Below, piece after piece: positions 40,518 to 49,152 of a DNA stretch of 64,000 bases. A model generated the notes under the pieces. It worked only from the letters and a program-made list of their open reading frames with translations, did no database searches and was not told the origin of the DNA. The stretch spans positions 806,001 through 870,000 of the forward strand of contig CAZQSZ010000002.1 of assembly GCA_964596345.1 (NCBI GenBank). Direction: 5' to 3'. The first letter of the stretch is position 1, and every line of letters starts with the position of its first letter. The translations under genes and the position numbers were made by a program. The stretch comes from CADEDV01 sp964596345. GTDB taxonomy: Bacteria; Bacteroidota; Bacteroidia; Chitinophagales; Chitinophagaceae.

Positions 40518-41696
40518 ATGTCAAATCGAATCAGTCAATTATTTTTTGTCTTTTTGTTGTCTCCCTTGTTCACGATGGCACAACCGGTGGCGGCTGTTAA
40601 GAAACCAACTGTTGAAAAAGGATTTACGATCACCGGTGATATCAGTGGCCTTACAAAAGGAACGGTCGTAAAACTGGTCAACGCCAATACCAATACTGAG
40701 CTGGCGAGTACCACCGTTACTGAAAAGAAAGTAACCGTGAAGAAAAACGGTAAACCTGTTACTTCCACGAAAACTATGTTTGTGTTGAAGGGCAAGATGC
40801 CTGAACCGGATCTTTGCCTGGTTTCCATTGGTGATATGAAACCGTTTAATATGTATGCTGAGAATAGTGTGATCACTATTACCGGCAGTAATAATGCAAT
40901 GGACAAATGGGTGGTGAAAGGGTCTGCTTCGCACAAAGATTTCCAGGATTTTGAGAAAACATTTACCCCGCTGGCACAGAAACTGAATACAGCCGGGAAC
41001 ACGATCAATAATACAGCACCGGGCCCGCAGCGGGATGCGATGATTACATCTTATACCGCTTTGCAAAAAGATATTCAGAATACAATCGACAGTTTTATCA
41101 CGGTAAAAACATCTTCTTATGTATCTCCGTTTGTATTGCTGGTGATGATGGGTTTTAATGATGATCCTGCCACTGCTGAGACAAGATTCAACAAACTCGA
41201 TACAGCTGTACAGGGGTCTTATATCGGGAAGATATTAGCCGGCCAGATTGCCGACGGAAAGATCGGTGCTGTGGGAACACAGGCCCTTGAATTTACCCAG
41301 GCAGATACATCCGGCAATCCTGTTTCTTTATCTTCTTTCCGGGGCAAATATGTATTGGTGGATTTCTGGGCCAGCTGGTGCGGCCCTTGCCGGGATGAGA
41401 ACCCGAACGTGGTGCAGAACTATAATAAGTTCAGGGATAAAAATTTTACCGTGCTGGGTGTATCATTGGACCGGCCCGGTCAGAAGGATAAATGGCTGAA
41501 TGCGATCAAGGAAGATAACCTCACCTGGACACATGTCAGCGACCTGCAATTCTGGAATAATGAAGTGGCTAAAATGTACCGCATCCAGGGCATACCGCAG
41601 AATATCTTAGTGGATCCGAACGGAAAGATCATCGGGAAAAACCTGCGTGGTGCTGCACTGGAATCTAAACTTTGTGAGATACTGGGTTGTAATTAA
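40518..41696 (+). CDS. TlpA-like thioredoxin with DUF4369 N-terminal domain
   Basis: 392 residues, exported (signal QLFFVFLLSPLFTMAQ). The N-terminal beta domain (FTITGDISGLTKGTVVKLVN ... FVLKGKMPEPDLCLVSIGD) is of DUF4369 type, a helical linker spans about 135-240, and the C-terminal AhpC/TSA-thioredoxin domain has the active site FWASWCGPCRDENP and cis-Pro in IQGIPQNILVDPNG. Such proteins reduce periplasmic disulfides in Bacteroidota. Monocistronic with its own promoter and terminator. Confidence 0.93.
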   Translation: MSNRISQLFFVFLLSPLFTMAQPVAAVKKPTVEKGFTITGDISGLTKGTVVKLVNANTNTELASTTVTEKKVTVKKNGKPVTSTKTMFVLKGKMPEPDLCLVSIGDMKPFNMYAENSVITITGSNNAMDKWVVKGSASHKDFQDFEKTFTPLAQKLNTAGNTINNTAPGPQRDAMITSYTALQKDIQNTIDSFITVKTSSYVSPFVLLVMMGFNDDPATAETRFNKLDTAVQGSYIGKILAGQIADGKIGAVGTQALEFTQADTSGNPVSLSSFRGKYVLVDFWASWCGPCRDENPNVVQNYNKFRDKNFTVLGVSLDRPGQKDKWLNAIKEDNLTWTHVSDLQFWNNEVAKMYRIQGIPQNILVDPNGKIIGKNLRGAALESKLCEILGCN

Positions 41697-41717
41697 CGGC
41701 CAACCTTATTTAAGTGC

Positions 41718-41749
41718 AAGGCCGGAACAGAATTGTTCCGGCCTTTTTT
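41718..41749 (+). terminator. Terminator of TlpA-like gene
   Basis: A 12-bp perfect stem AAGGCCGGAACA / TGTTCCGGCCTT with a four-base loop and a following T run, a canonical intrinsic terminator. Confidence 0.92.
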
Positions 41750-41771
41750 ATTCAGCTTACTGATGCAATTC

Positions 41772-42884
41772 CTAATTCACATCTTCTCCTTTCTTCAGTT
41801 TTTCAATGATCGTTGTTACATTGTTCTTGTTATTGGTATCCGGCGCCAGTGGCAGAGCCTGTTGGGCAAACTTTAATGCATTTTTAAAATCGCCATTGGC
41901 AGAATATCCTCTTGTCATTCCCATCAGGGTAGTGAACTGGCCGGGATTTTTAGCAAAATTGGTTTTGAATATTTCCAATGCTTCTTTGGGTTTCTTTTGT
42001 TGCAATAAGCGTCGTCCATATTGATGGATCTCGTTCATACTGGCAAAAGCCATCGCTGTTTTCATGATCGCCGCTGCTTCGTCGCCCCTGCCGAGTTTCT
42101 CCAGTATCGCAGCTTTAGTGCTCCAGGCAGTAAAGGCTTTATCACCACCAAAGCCGGCACTGGTAGCGGAGTCGGCCCATAATAAAGCCTGGTCAAGATT
42201 GACATTGCGTTGCAGGCACCAGGCCGCCGCCTGGTCCCAGCTTTGCCAGATAAAACCTTTTTCAGTTCTCAGTTCCTTGCGGAAGGAAGCCAGTTGGTCA
42301 GCGACAAGATCCGTTTCGATACGAAAGGCAATCGATAGTTTTTCCCATTGTAACGCCACCATGGCACTGTTCTCTGTTTCATTTATGAATTCATATTTCA
42401 GCCATTCAACGCTTTTGTCTAACGGCTGTGGCTTTACTTTCACCCGCAGGGCATCTTCTTTCTCATCATAATAATAGCTGCCCCAGGAACTGGAATTCTT
42501 ACTGAAGATCAGTATGGATTCGTTCGGGTCATAAGCTATGAAGAAACCATATTTTCCCGCAGGTAATGATTGCCCTTCTATTTTTACAGCATTGGTAAAT
42601 TCAATGGTTGTGTTCTCATTAGAACCGGCTCTCCAGGGGGCTGCTTTACTGCTGCCAAAGCCCTGGTCAATAAAACCGGTATGTACTAATTGACCCCATA
42701 TTTTTCCTTCACGGCCTTTTACGCCGGGCCGGTCATAATGGATGGTCACATCCGTGAGACCAATACGTTCATGCACCGAAGCTTTTTTATTGCCACCGCT
42801 TGGACTGACGGTGAGGGGTATTTGTGCCTGTACAGTTGCTGACAGTACAAACAATACCGGTAGTACGAATGAAATTTTCTTCAT
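41772..42884 (-). CDS. DUF2911 protein with C-terminal TPR
   Basis: 370 residues. Signal peptide MKKISFVLPVLFVLSATVQA. The DUF2911 domain is clear: KASVHERIGLTDVTIHYDRP, GREGKIWGQLV, WRAGSNENTTIEFTNAVKIE, LPAGKYGFFIAYD. The C-terminal half has TPR-like helices (AFTAWSTKAAILEKLGRGDE, MGMTRGYSANGDFKNALKFA). DUF2911 proteins are secreted and of unknown function; the TPR extension is common in the group. Confidence 0.92.
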   Translation of the reverse strand: MKKISFVLPVLFVLSATVQAQIPLTVSPSGGNKKASVHERIGLTDVTIHYDRPGVKGREGKIWGQLVHTGFIDQGFGSSKAAPWRAGSNENTTIEFTNAVKIEGQSLPAGKYGFFIAYDPNESILIFSKNSSSWGSYYYDEKEDALRVKVKPQPLDKSVEWLKYEFINETENSAMVALQWEKLSIAFRIETDLVADQLASFRKELRTEKGFIWQSWDQAAAWCLQRNVNLDQALLWADSATSAGFGGDKAFTAWSTKAAILEKLGRGDEAAAIMKTAMAFASMNEIHQYGRRLLQQKKPKEALEIFKTNFAKNPGQFTTLMGMTRGYSANGDFKNALKFAQQALPLAPDTNNKNNVTTIIEKLKKGEDVN

Positions 42885-43014
42885 GTTAGTAAATTATTTG
42901 TACTACAAGCTACTATCTTCCTCATCATGCTGTGACCGATTGTTACCAGCGAAAAAACAAAGGGATGAACTGCTGTTTGAAGAGGATATGAGGTGAGGGC
43001 TGTTATAAAATGAA

Positions 43015-43050
43015 GCTGCCCTTTGGAATTTGAAATTCACAAAGGGCAGC
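43015..43050 (-). terminator. Terminator of FG-GAP-like lipoprotein gene
   Basis: An 11-bp stem, GCTGCCCTTTG and CAAAGGGCAGC, just past the stop of the lipoprotein gene on the minus strand. Confidence 0.75.
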
Positions 43051-43074
43051 TGTCTTAAGCAATAGCAAGTGATA

Positions 43075-43707
43075 TCAGTTTTTTCTTACCTGGTCTGCCA
43101 GGGCCAGTGCATTATTACTGACTTTGTACCTCGTTGTCCATTTTATGGTAGGGCAGCAGGAGGGATCGGTTAACGCATAACAGGCGGACTCACCCACCAG
43201 CAGGCCGCTGCTGTCAATTTTTTCCGGGAAGAATTGCCCGTCAATACCACCGGTAGCCTCGCAATGACCCAGGTCGTAAGAAGAATACATTCTCATCATA
43301 TTCAATTGGCCGTTATTGCTGGTGAAGACAAATAATTCTGTCCAGCTTACGTTACCACCACCGGTTGAATATACCGGCACTATATAATCATTTCTTTTAT
43401 CCCCATTCAGGTCGCCTTTCAGGAATTTAGCGGCAACAGGAATAATATTTAATGAGCCTTCAGATGAAGTGGAATCAAACATGGTTTTGACCTGGATCTC
43501 TTTATCACCGGTAGTATCAATGCGGAACCGGTTTTTGGGATCCTTTGCATGTTCTTTATCGAAATGCTGCTGGTAATAATCAACGATCGCCGAAGTGATA
43601 AAGGATGTTGAGTCAACAGCGGCTTCCGGCGTAACTGTTTTTTCTTTTTTGTTTTGTCCGCAACTGGTAAATAGTATCACCAGGATGGCAAGGGGCATAA
43701 ATTTCAT
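43075..43707 (-). CDS. Lipoprotein, function unknown
   Basis: 210 residues with a lipoprotein signal (MKFMPLAILVILFTSCGQNK; Cys after LFTS). The mature part contains KGDLNGDKRNDYIVPVYSTG, a DxNxDxxxD-like calcium-binding loop of the FG-GAP/VCBS type, and several cysteines (CEATGG, CYALTDPSCCP). It is probably an outer-membrane or periplasmic lipoprotein; no specific function. The gap of about 260 bp upstream shows no further gene. Confidence 0.8.
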   Translation of the reverse strand: MKFMPLAILVILFTSCGQNKKEKTVTPEAAVDSTSFITSAIVDYYQQHFDKEHAKDPKNRFRIDTTGDKEIQVKTMFDSTSSEGSLNIIPVAAKFLKGDLNGDKRNDYIVPVYSTGGGNVSWTELFVFTSNNGQLNMMRMYSSYDLGHCEATGGIDGQFFPEKIDSSGLLVGESACYALTDPSCCPTIKWTTRYKVSNNALALADQVRKN

Positions 43708-43970
43708 ACTCGTTTTTTTAGATGATGAAATGCTGCTATCGTCAAGTTTCCGGAAACTAAGGTACTGTATTCGTTTCCGGGAAAGAAGAACCTGGTCAGG
43801 CCCCGGGCTGATTTTTCGCAGCTAAGACGGGGCTTCTGCCCGGTATCATCCCCCGGGTATCGTAATATTACCTGTTTCCTGCACTCTTCATACAGTATCC
43901 GGGCCTTTGGTATGCCTGAAGGTGGGAGTAAGCAGGAAAACACTTTACTGGACAACTTGTACTCATGAGA

Positions 43971-44519
43971 TCAGCCGGGCAGGTGATCCTTCAGCAAATA
44001 AAAAACATCAAATTCACCAGCTTCTTCCTTGCTGATATAATGATTGAAATGATCAGGCCGGAAATGATGACGTTCCAGTAATTGCCGTGATTTTTGATTG
44101 CCCGGTTTCACCAATGCGGTGATAAGCTGCAATTTCATTTCTTTGAAACCAAAACGGATCACGGCTTCAACCGCTTCCAGCATTAATCCTTTACCCTGGT
44201 AAGCAGGGCTTAGCTCATAACCGATCTCTGCTTTATCATTTTCCGGGACAAAATTCCAGAGACAGATCGTACCGATCAGGCCAGGAGAATTTTTTAGTTC
44301 AATGGCCCAATACATCCAGTTGTGTTGCTTTACACCGGTTGTAATCTTACTGATATAAGCCCTGGCTTCTTCCTTGGTAAGTGTTGCCGGCCGATTGAGA
44401 TAGGTATTTACCTGCGGATCAGAACGCAGGACGGAGATAGCTTCTGCATCTTCTGTTACGAGTGAACGCAGTTGCAACCGGCTTGTTTCTAATACAGGTG
44501 TAAAATCGTACGGTTGCAT
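43971..44519 (-). CDS. RimJ/RimL-type GNAT acetyltransferase
   Basis: 182 residues. LETSRLQLRSLVTEDAEAIS at the start, GTICLWNFVPENDKAEIGYE, LSPAYQGKGLMLEAVEAVIR with the acetyl-CoA loop, and PGNQKSRQLLERHHF are the acetyltransf_3 pattern of ribosomal-protein or other alanine N-acetyltransferases. The substrate is unknown. Its start overlaps the stop of the upstream membrane-protein gene by one base. Confidence 0.92.
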   Translation of the reverse strand: MQPYDFTPVLETSRLQLRSLVTEDAEAISVLRSDPQVNTYLNRPATLTKEEARAYISKITTGVKQHNWMYWAIELKNSPGLIGTICLWNFVPENDKAEIGYELSPAYQGKGLMLEAVEAVIRFGFKEMKLQLITALVKPGNQKSRQLLERHHFRPDHFNHYISKEEAGEFDVFYLLKDHLPG

Positions 44520-44995
44520 CAGGATTGTTTTCTTTTTTTGAAAGCCATGATGGTAACGGGTAAAAGTGAAATGAAAAGACTTGCATAGAAATACGAATCA
44601 TAAGGGATCTCCCGCAGGCCGAGTGTGAGTTTTCCGTCATTGCAGGCGGTGCAGGCTGCCAGTTGATAAGAACTATTGGCATAAACGATGACGGCTGTGC
44701 TGAGAAAGAAAAGAATAACAGAGATCAGCAGTTTTAGTATTTTCTTTCTTTGTTCAAACAAGAAACTGGTAAGCAGTATTCCAAATATTCCAAAGGCACT
44801 CACAAACCTGGCACCCGGGAATTGAAAATATTTTCCATTGAATGTAAACTGTCCGGGGTGAATTTCTTTATATAGTTCAACAACCAGAACCCGGTAATAG
44901 TATTCAAAATAGAATGCCAGTGCCACGCACAGCACAAAGACGAAGATAAGCAGTAATATCCTGTTAAATGTAAAAGTTGCAGTTATCCGGGACAT
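44519..44995 (-). CDS. Four-helix membrane protein, function unknown
   Basis: 158 residues with hydrophobic segments ILLLIFVFVLCVALAFYF, FVSAFGIFGILLTSFLF, LLISVILFFLSTAVIVYA and ASLFISLLPVTIMAF. A small loop with CTACNDG sits between helices 3 and 4. No family recognised. Forms a unit with the downstream GNAT gene. Confidence 0.75.
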   Translation of the reverse strand: MSRITATFTFNRILLLIFVFVLCVALAFYFEYYYRVLVVELYKEIHPGQFTFNGKYFQFPGARFVSAFGIFGILLTSFLFEQRKKILKLLISVILFFLSTAVIVYANSSYQLAACTACNDGKLTLGLREIPYDSYFYASLFISLLPVTIMAFKKRKQS

Positions 44996-45021
44996 ATTCC
45001 TTGTTTCCGGGCTAAGATAGT

Positions 45022-45495
45022 TCAGCCAATCGTTTTTGCCATATCATAGTTGAGGCCATTGTATTCAAATGCACCCAGTATCATAAAACCATTTTTCAGG
45101 TAATACCGAACTGCTTTTTCATTTTCCTGCTGCACGCCACCCCAGAGAATGATCCGTTGCCGCCCCATTATCTTCAGTTCTTCTTCGATGAATTGTAATA
45201 AATGATAACCGATACCAAGGCCCTGCCAGTCATCAGCTACGGAAGGAGCATAGGTGACATCGGTAAAATGATCGGGTATAAAACCAAAAGAACGTAAGCG
45301 GTCTGCATCATGTTCCAGGTAACCGAGGCGGATGATTGCATAGGCAATGACTGATCCGTCACTGGTATCTTCTGCTATATAGCCAAGATTATAAGGATTA
45401 GTTTGATAAAAATGACTGATTGAAATTTTGTCAAAGGGGTGGGGCTCAAATTTCTTTTTGGTTTCTGGTGATAACTCCTGCAAGTATGCCGACAA
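45022..45495 (-). CDS. GNAT acetyltransferase with unclear start
   Basis: 157 residues from a TTG at 45495. ADDWQGLGIGYHLLQFIEEE is the acetyl-CoA loop and ENEKAVRYYLKNGFMILGAF the C-terminal GNAT motif. The first GNAT strand is missing from this start. The frame stays open upstream and encodes KKVSVRRLSISDDDRLSAYL, the expected beginning, but has no ATG, GTG or TTG before a stop; an ATT at 45558-45556 just after GGAG is a possible start. So the true gene probably begins near 45558. Confidence 0.8.
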   Translation of the reverse strand: MSAYLQELSPETKKKFEPHPFDKISISHFYQTNPYNLGYIAEDTSDGSVIAYAIIRLGYLEHDADRLRSFGFIPDHFTDVTYAPSVADDWQGLGIGYHLLQFIEEELKIMGRQRIILWGGVQQENEKAVRYYLKNGFMILGAFEYNGLNYDMAKTIG

Positions 45496-45571
45496 CCGGT
45501 CATCGTCACTGATGGATAAGCGGCGTACTGATACCTTTTTATTGTTTTTAGCTAAAATGATCTCCAGTATA

Positions 45572-45979
45572 TTATTTATAAATCGTTGTCACCTCCAGCC
45601 GGTTATTATCCGGGTCCAGGGTTTCAAATTCATAATAGCCATCGCCGGTTTTCCTGGGACCGCTTAAGATAGGAAACCCAGCTGCTTTTAATTCAACAGC
45701 TTTTTCATTCACCTGTTGCATCGTGTCCATACCAAATGCAAGATGGATAATGCCTGTATGCTGTGCCTTTACACGGTCGTTGCTGTTGGCAGGGATACCC
45801 GGCATACTCATCAGTTCCAGTCTTGCCCCTGACCGAAAGGTCAGGAAATAGCTGTTGAACTGGTTCTTTTCATTCGTGTATTTTTCATTGGCCACGCCAT
45901 GGAAATAGTTTACGTAAAAATCTTTTAAGACTTCTAACTGGTCAGTGTCAGTCCAGATGGCTACATGTTCTAAAGTCAT
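45572..45979 (-). CDS. VOC-family (glyoxalase-like) protein
   Basis: 135 residues. LEHVAIWTDTDQLEVLKDFY, GIIHLAFGMDTMQQVNEKAV and DGYYEFETLDPDNNRLEVT give the paired beta-alpha-beta-beta-beta layout with metal ligands His (EHVAIW), His (GIIHLAF) and Glu (NRLEVT). A member of the glyoxalase/bleomycin-resistance/dioxygenase superfamily; the specific reaction is unknown. Confidence 0.9.
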   Translation of the reverse strand: MTLEHVAIWTDTDQLEVLKDFYVNYFHGVANEKYTNEKNQFNSYFLTFRSGARLELMSMPGIPANSNDRVKAQHTGIIHLAFGMDTMQQVNEKAVELKAAGFPILSGPRKTGDGYYEFETLDPDNNRLEVTTIYK

Positions 45980-46001
45980 ACTAACTTTTATTGTAAGGAA
46001 A

Positions 46002-46009
46002 CAAATATA
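46002..46009 (-). promoter_or_regulatory. TAnnTTTG -7 element of VOC gene
   Basis: On the minus strand TATATTTG, 22 bp before the VOC gene ATG. Confidence 0.55.
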
Positions 46010-46057
46010 CTATGTCGCAGATAAAAAATGGTAAGCTGTAACAGGCAGTGCAATAGG

Positions 46058-47521
46058 TTAGCTAATACCCAATGTGCCGGATAGTAATTCCAGTGCATTC
46101 TCGTCTTCTGCCAGCACATGCAGGATATCGCCTCCCATTAATTTAGTGGAACCATTGGGTACGATATAAACACCTGCTCTTTCAATAGAGAGGATATTGA
46201 CCGTAGCAGGAGTACCCAGTTCCACGATCCTTTTTCCTATAACAGGGGCATCATCCGGTATCCGTATTTCTTCCATCGCAGTTTTGATTTTGTCGGTGAG
46301 TTCAAAATCAAGCCCGGTTCTCCTTTTTGCTTTTTGCGGGATAGTAACATGCAGCAATTTGGCCACATAGGAAAGTGTGGTTCCCTGCAGTAATACGGAG
46401 GTAATAGAGATAAAAAAGACCAGGTTGAAGATAAGCTCCGACTTGGGAAACCCGGCGAGCAGCGGATACGTAGCGAATACAATAGGTACACTGCCCCGTA
46501 ATCCCACCCAGGATAAAAACAACTTACTCCTGGTGTTGGATTTAAAAAAGGATAAAGAGACGAAAACAGCCAGCGGTCTTGCCACAAAGATCAGGAAGGC
46601 AGAGATCAATAAACCCATACCGATCAGTGGAAAGACTTTGGAGGGAAAGACCAGCAGCCCCAATGTAAGAAAGAGAATGATCTGCATCAGCCAGGCCTGG
46701 CCATCATAAAATTTGATCAGGCTTCTTTTATGTACCATTTTACTGTTGCCCATGATGATGGCACAGAGATAAATGGCGAGGAAACCATTGCCGCCAATCG
46801 CATGTGTCAGTGAATAGGTGAATATTGCAAGACCGAGTGTGAGTACCGGGTAAAGGCCTTCTGTTTCCAGTTTAATATTGTTGACCAACCACACACTGGC
46901 TTTTCCCATGGAAAAACCGATAGCCGCACCAAGAATAAATTCTTTCAGGAAGCTGATCACTACAACTGCCGGGTCAATATTGCCCGCCATCACCAGGCCG
47001 GTAAGTGTGATGGTAAGAAAATACGCCATCGGGTCATTACTGCCGCTTTCCAGTTCCAGCACCGGCCGCAGGTATCCTTTTAAGGCGATGCCTCTGTTAC
47101 GCAGTATGGAAAAAACGGCAGCTGCATCAGTCGCCGATACGATCGCACCCAGCAATAAACCCTCGAGAATGGTGAACCCAAATGCATAGTGTACAAATAT
47201 GCCAACAGCTAAGGCAGTCAGGAAAACGCCGAGAGTTGATAAAGCAACACCCCGCCAGAGAACCGGTTTGATGCTTTGCCAGTTGGTATCCAGTCCGCCG
47301 GAGAACAGGATGAAATTAAGGGCAGTGATACCGATCAATTGGGCTACGGCTGCATTATCAAACTGGATACCACCGATGCCTTCGGAACCGGCGAGTATAC
47401 CAATGATAAGAAAAAAGATCAGTGTAGGCACTCCCAGGCGGTTCGTCGTTTTACCGGCGATAACGCTGACCAGCAGTAATACTGATCCTGTCAATAAAAT
47501 ATTTCCGGCGTCTATATTCAT
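46058..47521 (-). CDS. Potassium/proton antiporter (CPA1, CvrA/NhaP2 type)
   Basis: 487 residues. About twelve transmembrane helices (from LLTGSVLLLVSVIAGKTTNR to VFFISITSVLLQGTTLS), then a C-terminal TrkA_C-like domain (EIRIPDDAPVIGKRIVELGT ... MGGDILHVLAEDENALELLS). Landmarks: LGVPTLIFFLIIGILAGSEG, GAIVSATDAAAVFSILRNRG with the ion-binding Asp, LELESGSNDPMAYFLTI and WVGLRGSVPIVFATYPLLAG. It exchanges K+ or Na+ for H+. Only one regulatory domain is present. A 40-residue membrane protein gene lies 34 bp upstream on the same strand. Confidence 0.95.
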   Translation of the reverse strand: MNIDAGNILLTGSVLLLVSVIAGKTTNRLGVPTLIFFLIIGILAGSEGIGGIQFDNAAVAQLIGITALNFILFSGGLDTNWQSIKPVLWRGVALSTLGVFLTALAVGIFVHYAFGFTILEGLLLGAIVSATDAAAVFSILRNRGIALKGYLRPVLELESGSNDPMAYFLTITLTGLVMAGNIDPAVVVISFLKEFILGAAIGFSMGKASVWLVNNIKLETEGLYPVLTLGLAIFTYSLTHAIGGNGFLAIYLCAIIMGNSKMVHKRSLIKFYDGQAWLMQIILFLTLGLLVFPSKVFPLIGMGLLISAFLIFVARPLAVFVSLSFFKSNTRSKLFLSWVGLRGSVPIVFATYPLLAGFPKSELIFNLVFFISITSVLLQGTTLSYVAKLLHVTIPQKAKRRTGLDFELTDKIKTAMEEIRIPDDAPVIGKRIVELGTPATVNILSIERAGVYIVPNGSTKLMGGDILHVLAEDENALELLSGTLGIS

Positions 47522-47555
47522 AGTAAAGGGTTTGCCTGCACTGACCTGGTTTAGT

Positions 47556-47678
47556 TTATTTTAATTGGTTTGCTTTTTCTGCATCGGCTTTCTGGTCACG
47601 TTTATGAACAAACATCAGCAGGCCGATAATAAGGGCGATAAAACCCAGCACACAAAGTGCCGTTATGATCGTTGACAT
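47556..47678 (-). CDS. Small single-helix membrane protein upstream of antiporter
   Basis: A 40-codon frame: MSTIITALCVLGFIALIIGL, then LMFVHKRDQKADAEKANQLK. One hydrophobic helix of about 22 residues is followed by a charged tail. It has a clean ATG and stop and lies 34 bp from the antiporter start in the same orientation, so the two are probably cotranscribed. Too short for most gene listings. It may modulate the antiporter, as small membrane proteins do for other transporters, but that is only inference. Confidence 0.6.
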   Translation of the reverse strand: MSTIITALCVLGFIALIIGLLMFVHKRDQKADAEKANQLK

Positions 47679-47753
47679 AATTTCTTTTTTAGTGAATAAT
47701 AAAGGACCGGTCAGGATTGACCGGGCTGTTGTAATGATCTGTACCGGGCCGGA

Positions 47754-48101
47754 TCACCAGAAATTATGCGAAGGATATATAAAGAAAAGATGATTATTGA
47801 AGGCGAAATAAAGTTGTGATGATTCCTTCAATAAAATAGTGCTGCCGGTTGTTTGTAATTTCCAGGCTTGCTCTTCTGCGAATCCCAATAACCGCTGTGC
47901 TGTTTTGGATGCAGGCAGACCCGGCAGGCTGATACCTGTTCCCTGCACCAGTTCTGCGTCGGGGCAGGAAACAGATACGGAAATTCCGATGCTGTTGACG
48001 GGCTTACTATCGGTTCCTGCCGGCTTCTTGGCAGGCCCGGCCTGCACCAATACGGCAGCCAGCAGCAGAAATACGAACGATATAAAAGCAGCTTTTTTCA
48101 A
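47754..48101 (-). CDS. Small secreted protein, function unknown
   Basis: 115 residues with signal peptide (MKKAAFISFVFLLLAAVLVQ). The mature part ISVSVSCPDAELVQGTGISL and TGSTILLKESSQLYFAFNNH has no recognised domain. Composition resembles the neighbours. Confidence 0.6.
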   Translation of the reverse strand: MKKAAFISFVFLLLAAVLVQAGPAKKPAGTDSKPVNSIGISVSVSCPDAELVQGTGISLPGLPASKTAQRLLGFAEEQAWKLQTTGSTILLKESSQLYFAFNNHLFFIYPSHNFW

Positions 48102-48165
48102 TGCCGCGAAAATACGGATTAATACCCGGACAGCCTCAAGCAGGTTGTTAATAAACGGATAGAAA

Positions 48166-48543
48166 TTACAGGGCGAATTGCAGTGATAAGACAGGATAAG
48201 AACGGTAGCGGATACCTGCCAGTTCTATAGCAGGTGCCTGTTGCAGGCCAATAGAACCGGTCATCTTATTTGCCTTTCTTTTATTGCGCCCTGCTGCAAT
48301 AAATAAAGGGATACTGCCCAGCACTGCTGCAGTGCCGCCAATGAATAAGGGGCCAACAGCATCAAATTCGGTATCGCCTGCGCTGATAATGATCAGCGTG
48401 GTAACACCGGCACCCAACAGGATAAAACCGGCTGTCTTTTGTGATTTGCTTTTCTTCAGTAGTTCTTCCCGGATCAATGCCTGCTGGCTGAAAAGAGTGG
48501 ATGTTGTTAACGCTAACAGCAGGAAAAAACAGAACTTTTTCAT
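48166..48543 (-). CDS. Secreted/membrane protein, function unknown
   Basis: 125 residues: signal peptide (MKKFCFFLLLALTTSTLFSQ), a KSKSQKTAGFILLGAGVTTL first helix and GPLFIGGTAAVLGSIPLFIAA second helix, then a basic RNKRKANK stretch. This layout is frequent in Bacteroidota proteins annotated only as hypothetical. Confidence 0.7.
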   Translation of the reverse strand: MKKFCFFLLLALTTSTLFSQQALIREELLKKSKSQKTAGFILLGAGVTTLIIISAGDTEFDAVGPLFIGGTAAVLGSIPLFIAAGRNKRKANKMTGSIGLQQAPAIELAGIRYRSYPVLSLQFAL

Positions 48544-48609
48544 ATCAGTTTGTTTTAGTGGTTAAAAAAAGTAATTGTCTTCCGGGCTGGGGTTGTTATT
48601 AAATATAAG

Positions 48610-49098
48610 CTATTTAATCTGTACTGTTCGTGTTATTTCCGGGTTATGCAAATAGCCCAATAATCCTTTATCGAAGATGATGCTGACAGTATCTCCGTCA
48701 GCATATGTTTTTGATTTAACAGTAAACCCCAAACTTTCAAAAGAAACGATTTTATTATTCTCCTTATCAAAGAGGTAGTTAAACTTGGTACTATTACCAG
48801 TACTGATGATCCTGTATTCTTTATTGATCTTTTCTTTTGATAGCACCCCGTTCATAAAATAAATACCTGATTTGGTAAAGACTGTGAGGATGAAATAGAA
48901 AGGCAGCAAGAAAATCACCAGTACAGGGATGACCGACAAGGCACTGATCTTTTTTTCTTGTTTTACATAAAATGCCAGTCCTGTTAAAAGAGCAAGACCC
49001 AGCAGGACGAATGTAATCCTGCTGGAAATTTTCTCAATTGCTTTTATGCTGGCATTGATATATTCTTTTTCCTGTGCAGGTATATATAGTAAAAGCAA
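48610..49098 (-). CDS. Membrane protein, function unknown
   Basis: 162 residues. Two hydrophobic segments (ITFVLLGLALLTGLAFYV and LSVIPVLVIFLLPFYFILTV) are followed by a soluble beta-rich C-terminal domain (YRIISTGNSTKFNYLFDKEN, DTVSIIFDKGLLGYLHNPEI). The frame begins MLLLYIPAQEKEYINASIKA; an upstream start cannot be excluded. No family recognised. Confidence 0.6.
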   Translation of the reverse strand: MLLLYIPAQEKEYINASIKAIEKISSRITFVLLGLALLTGLAFYVKQEKKISALSVIPVLVIFLLPFYFILTVFTKSGIYFMNGVLSKEKINKEYRIISTGNSTKFNYLFDKENNKIVSFESLGFTVKSKTYADGDTVSIIFDKGLLGYLHNPEITRTVQIK

Positions 49099-49152
49099 AA
49101 ATCCTATAAGTAAGATGATAGTAATATTCAGCCAATATTTTTAGCAATTGTT

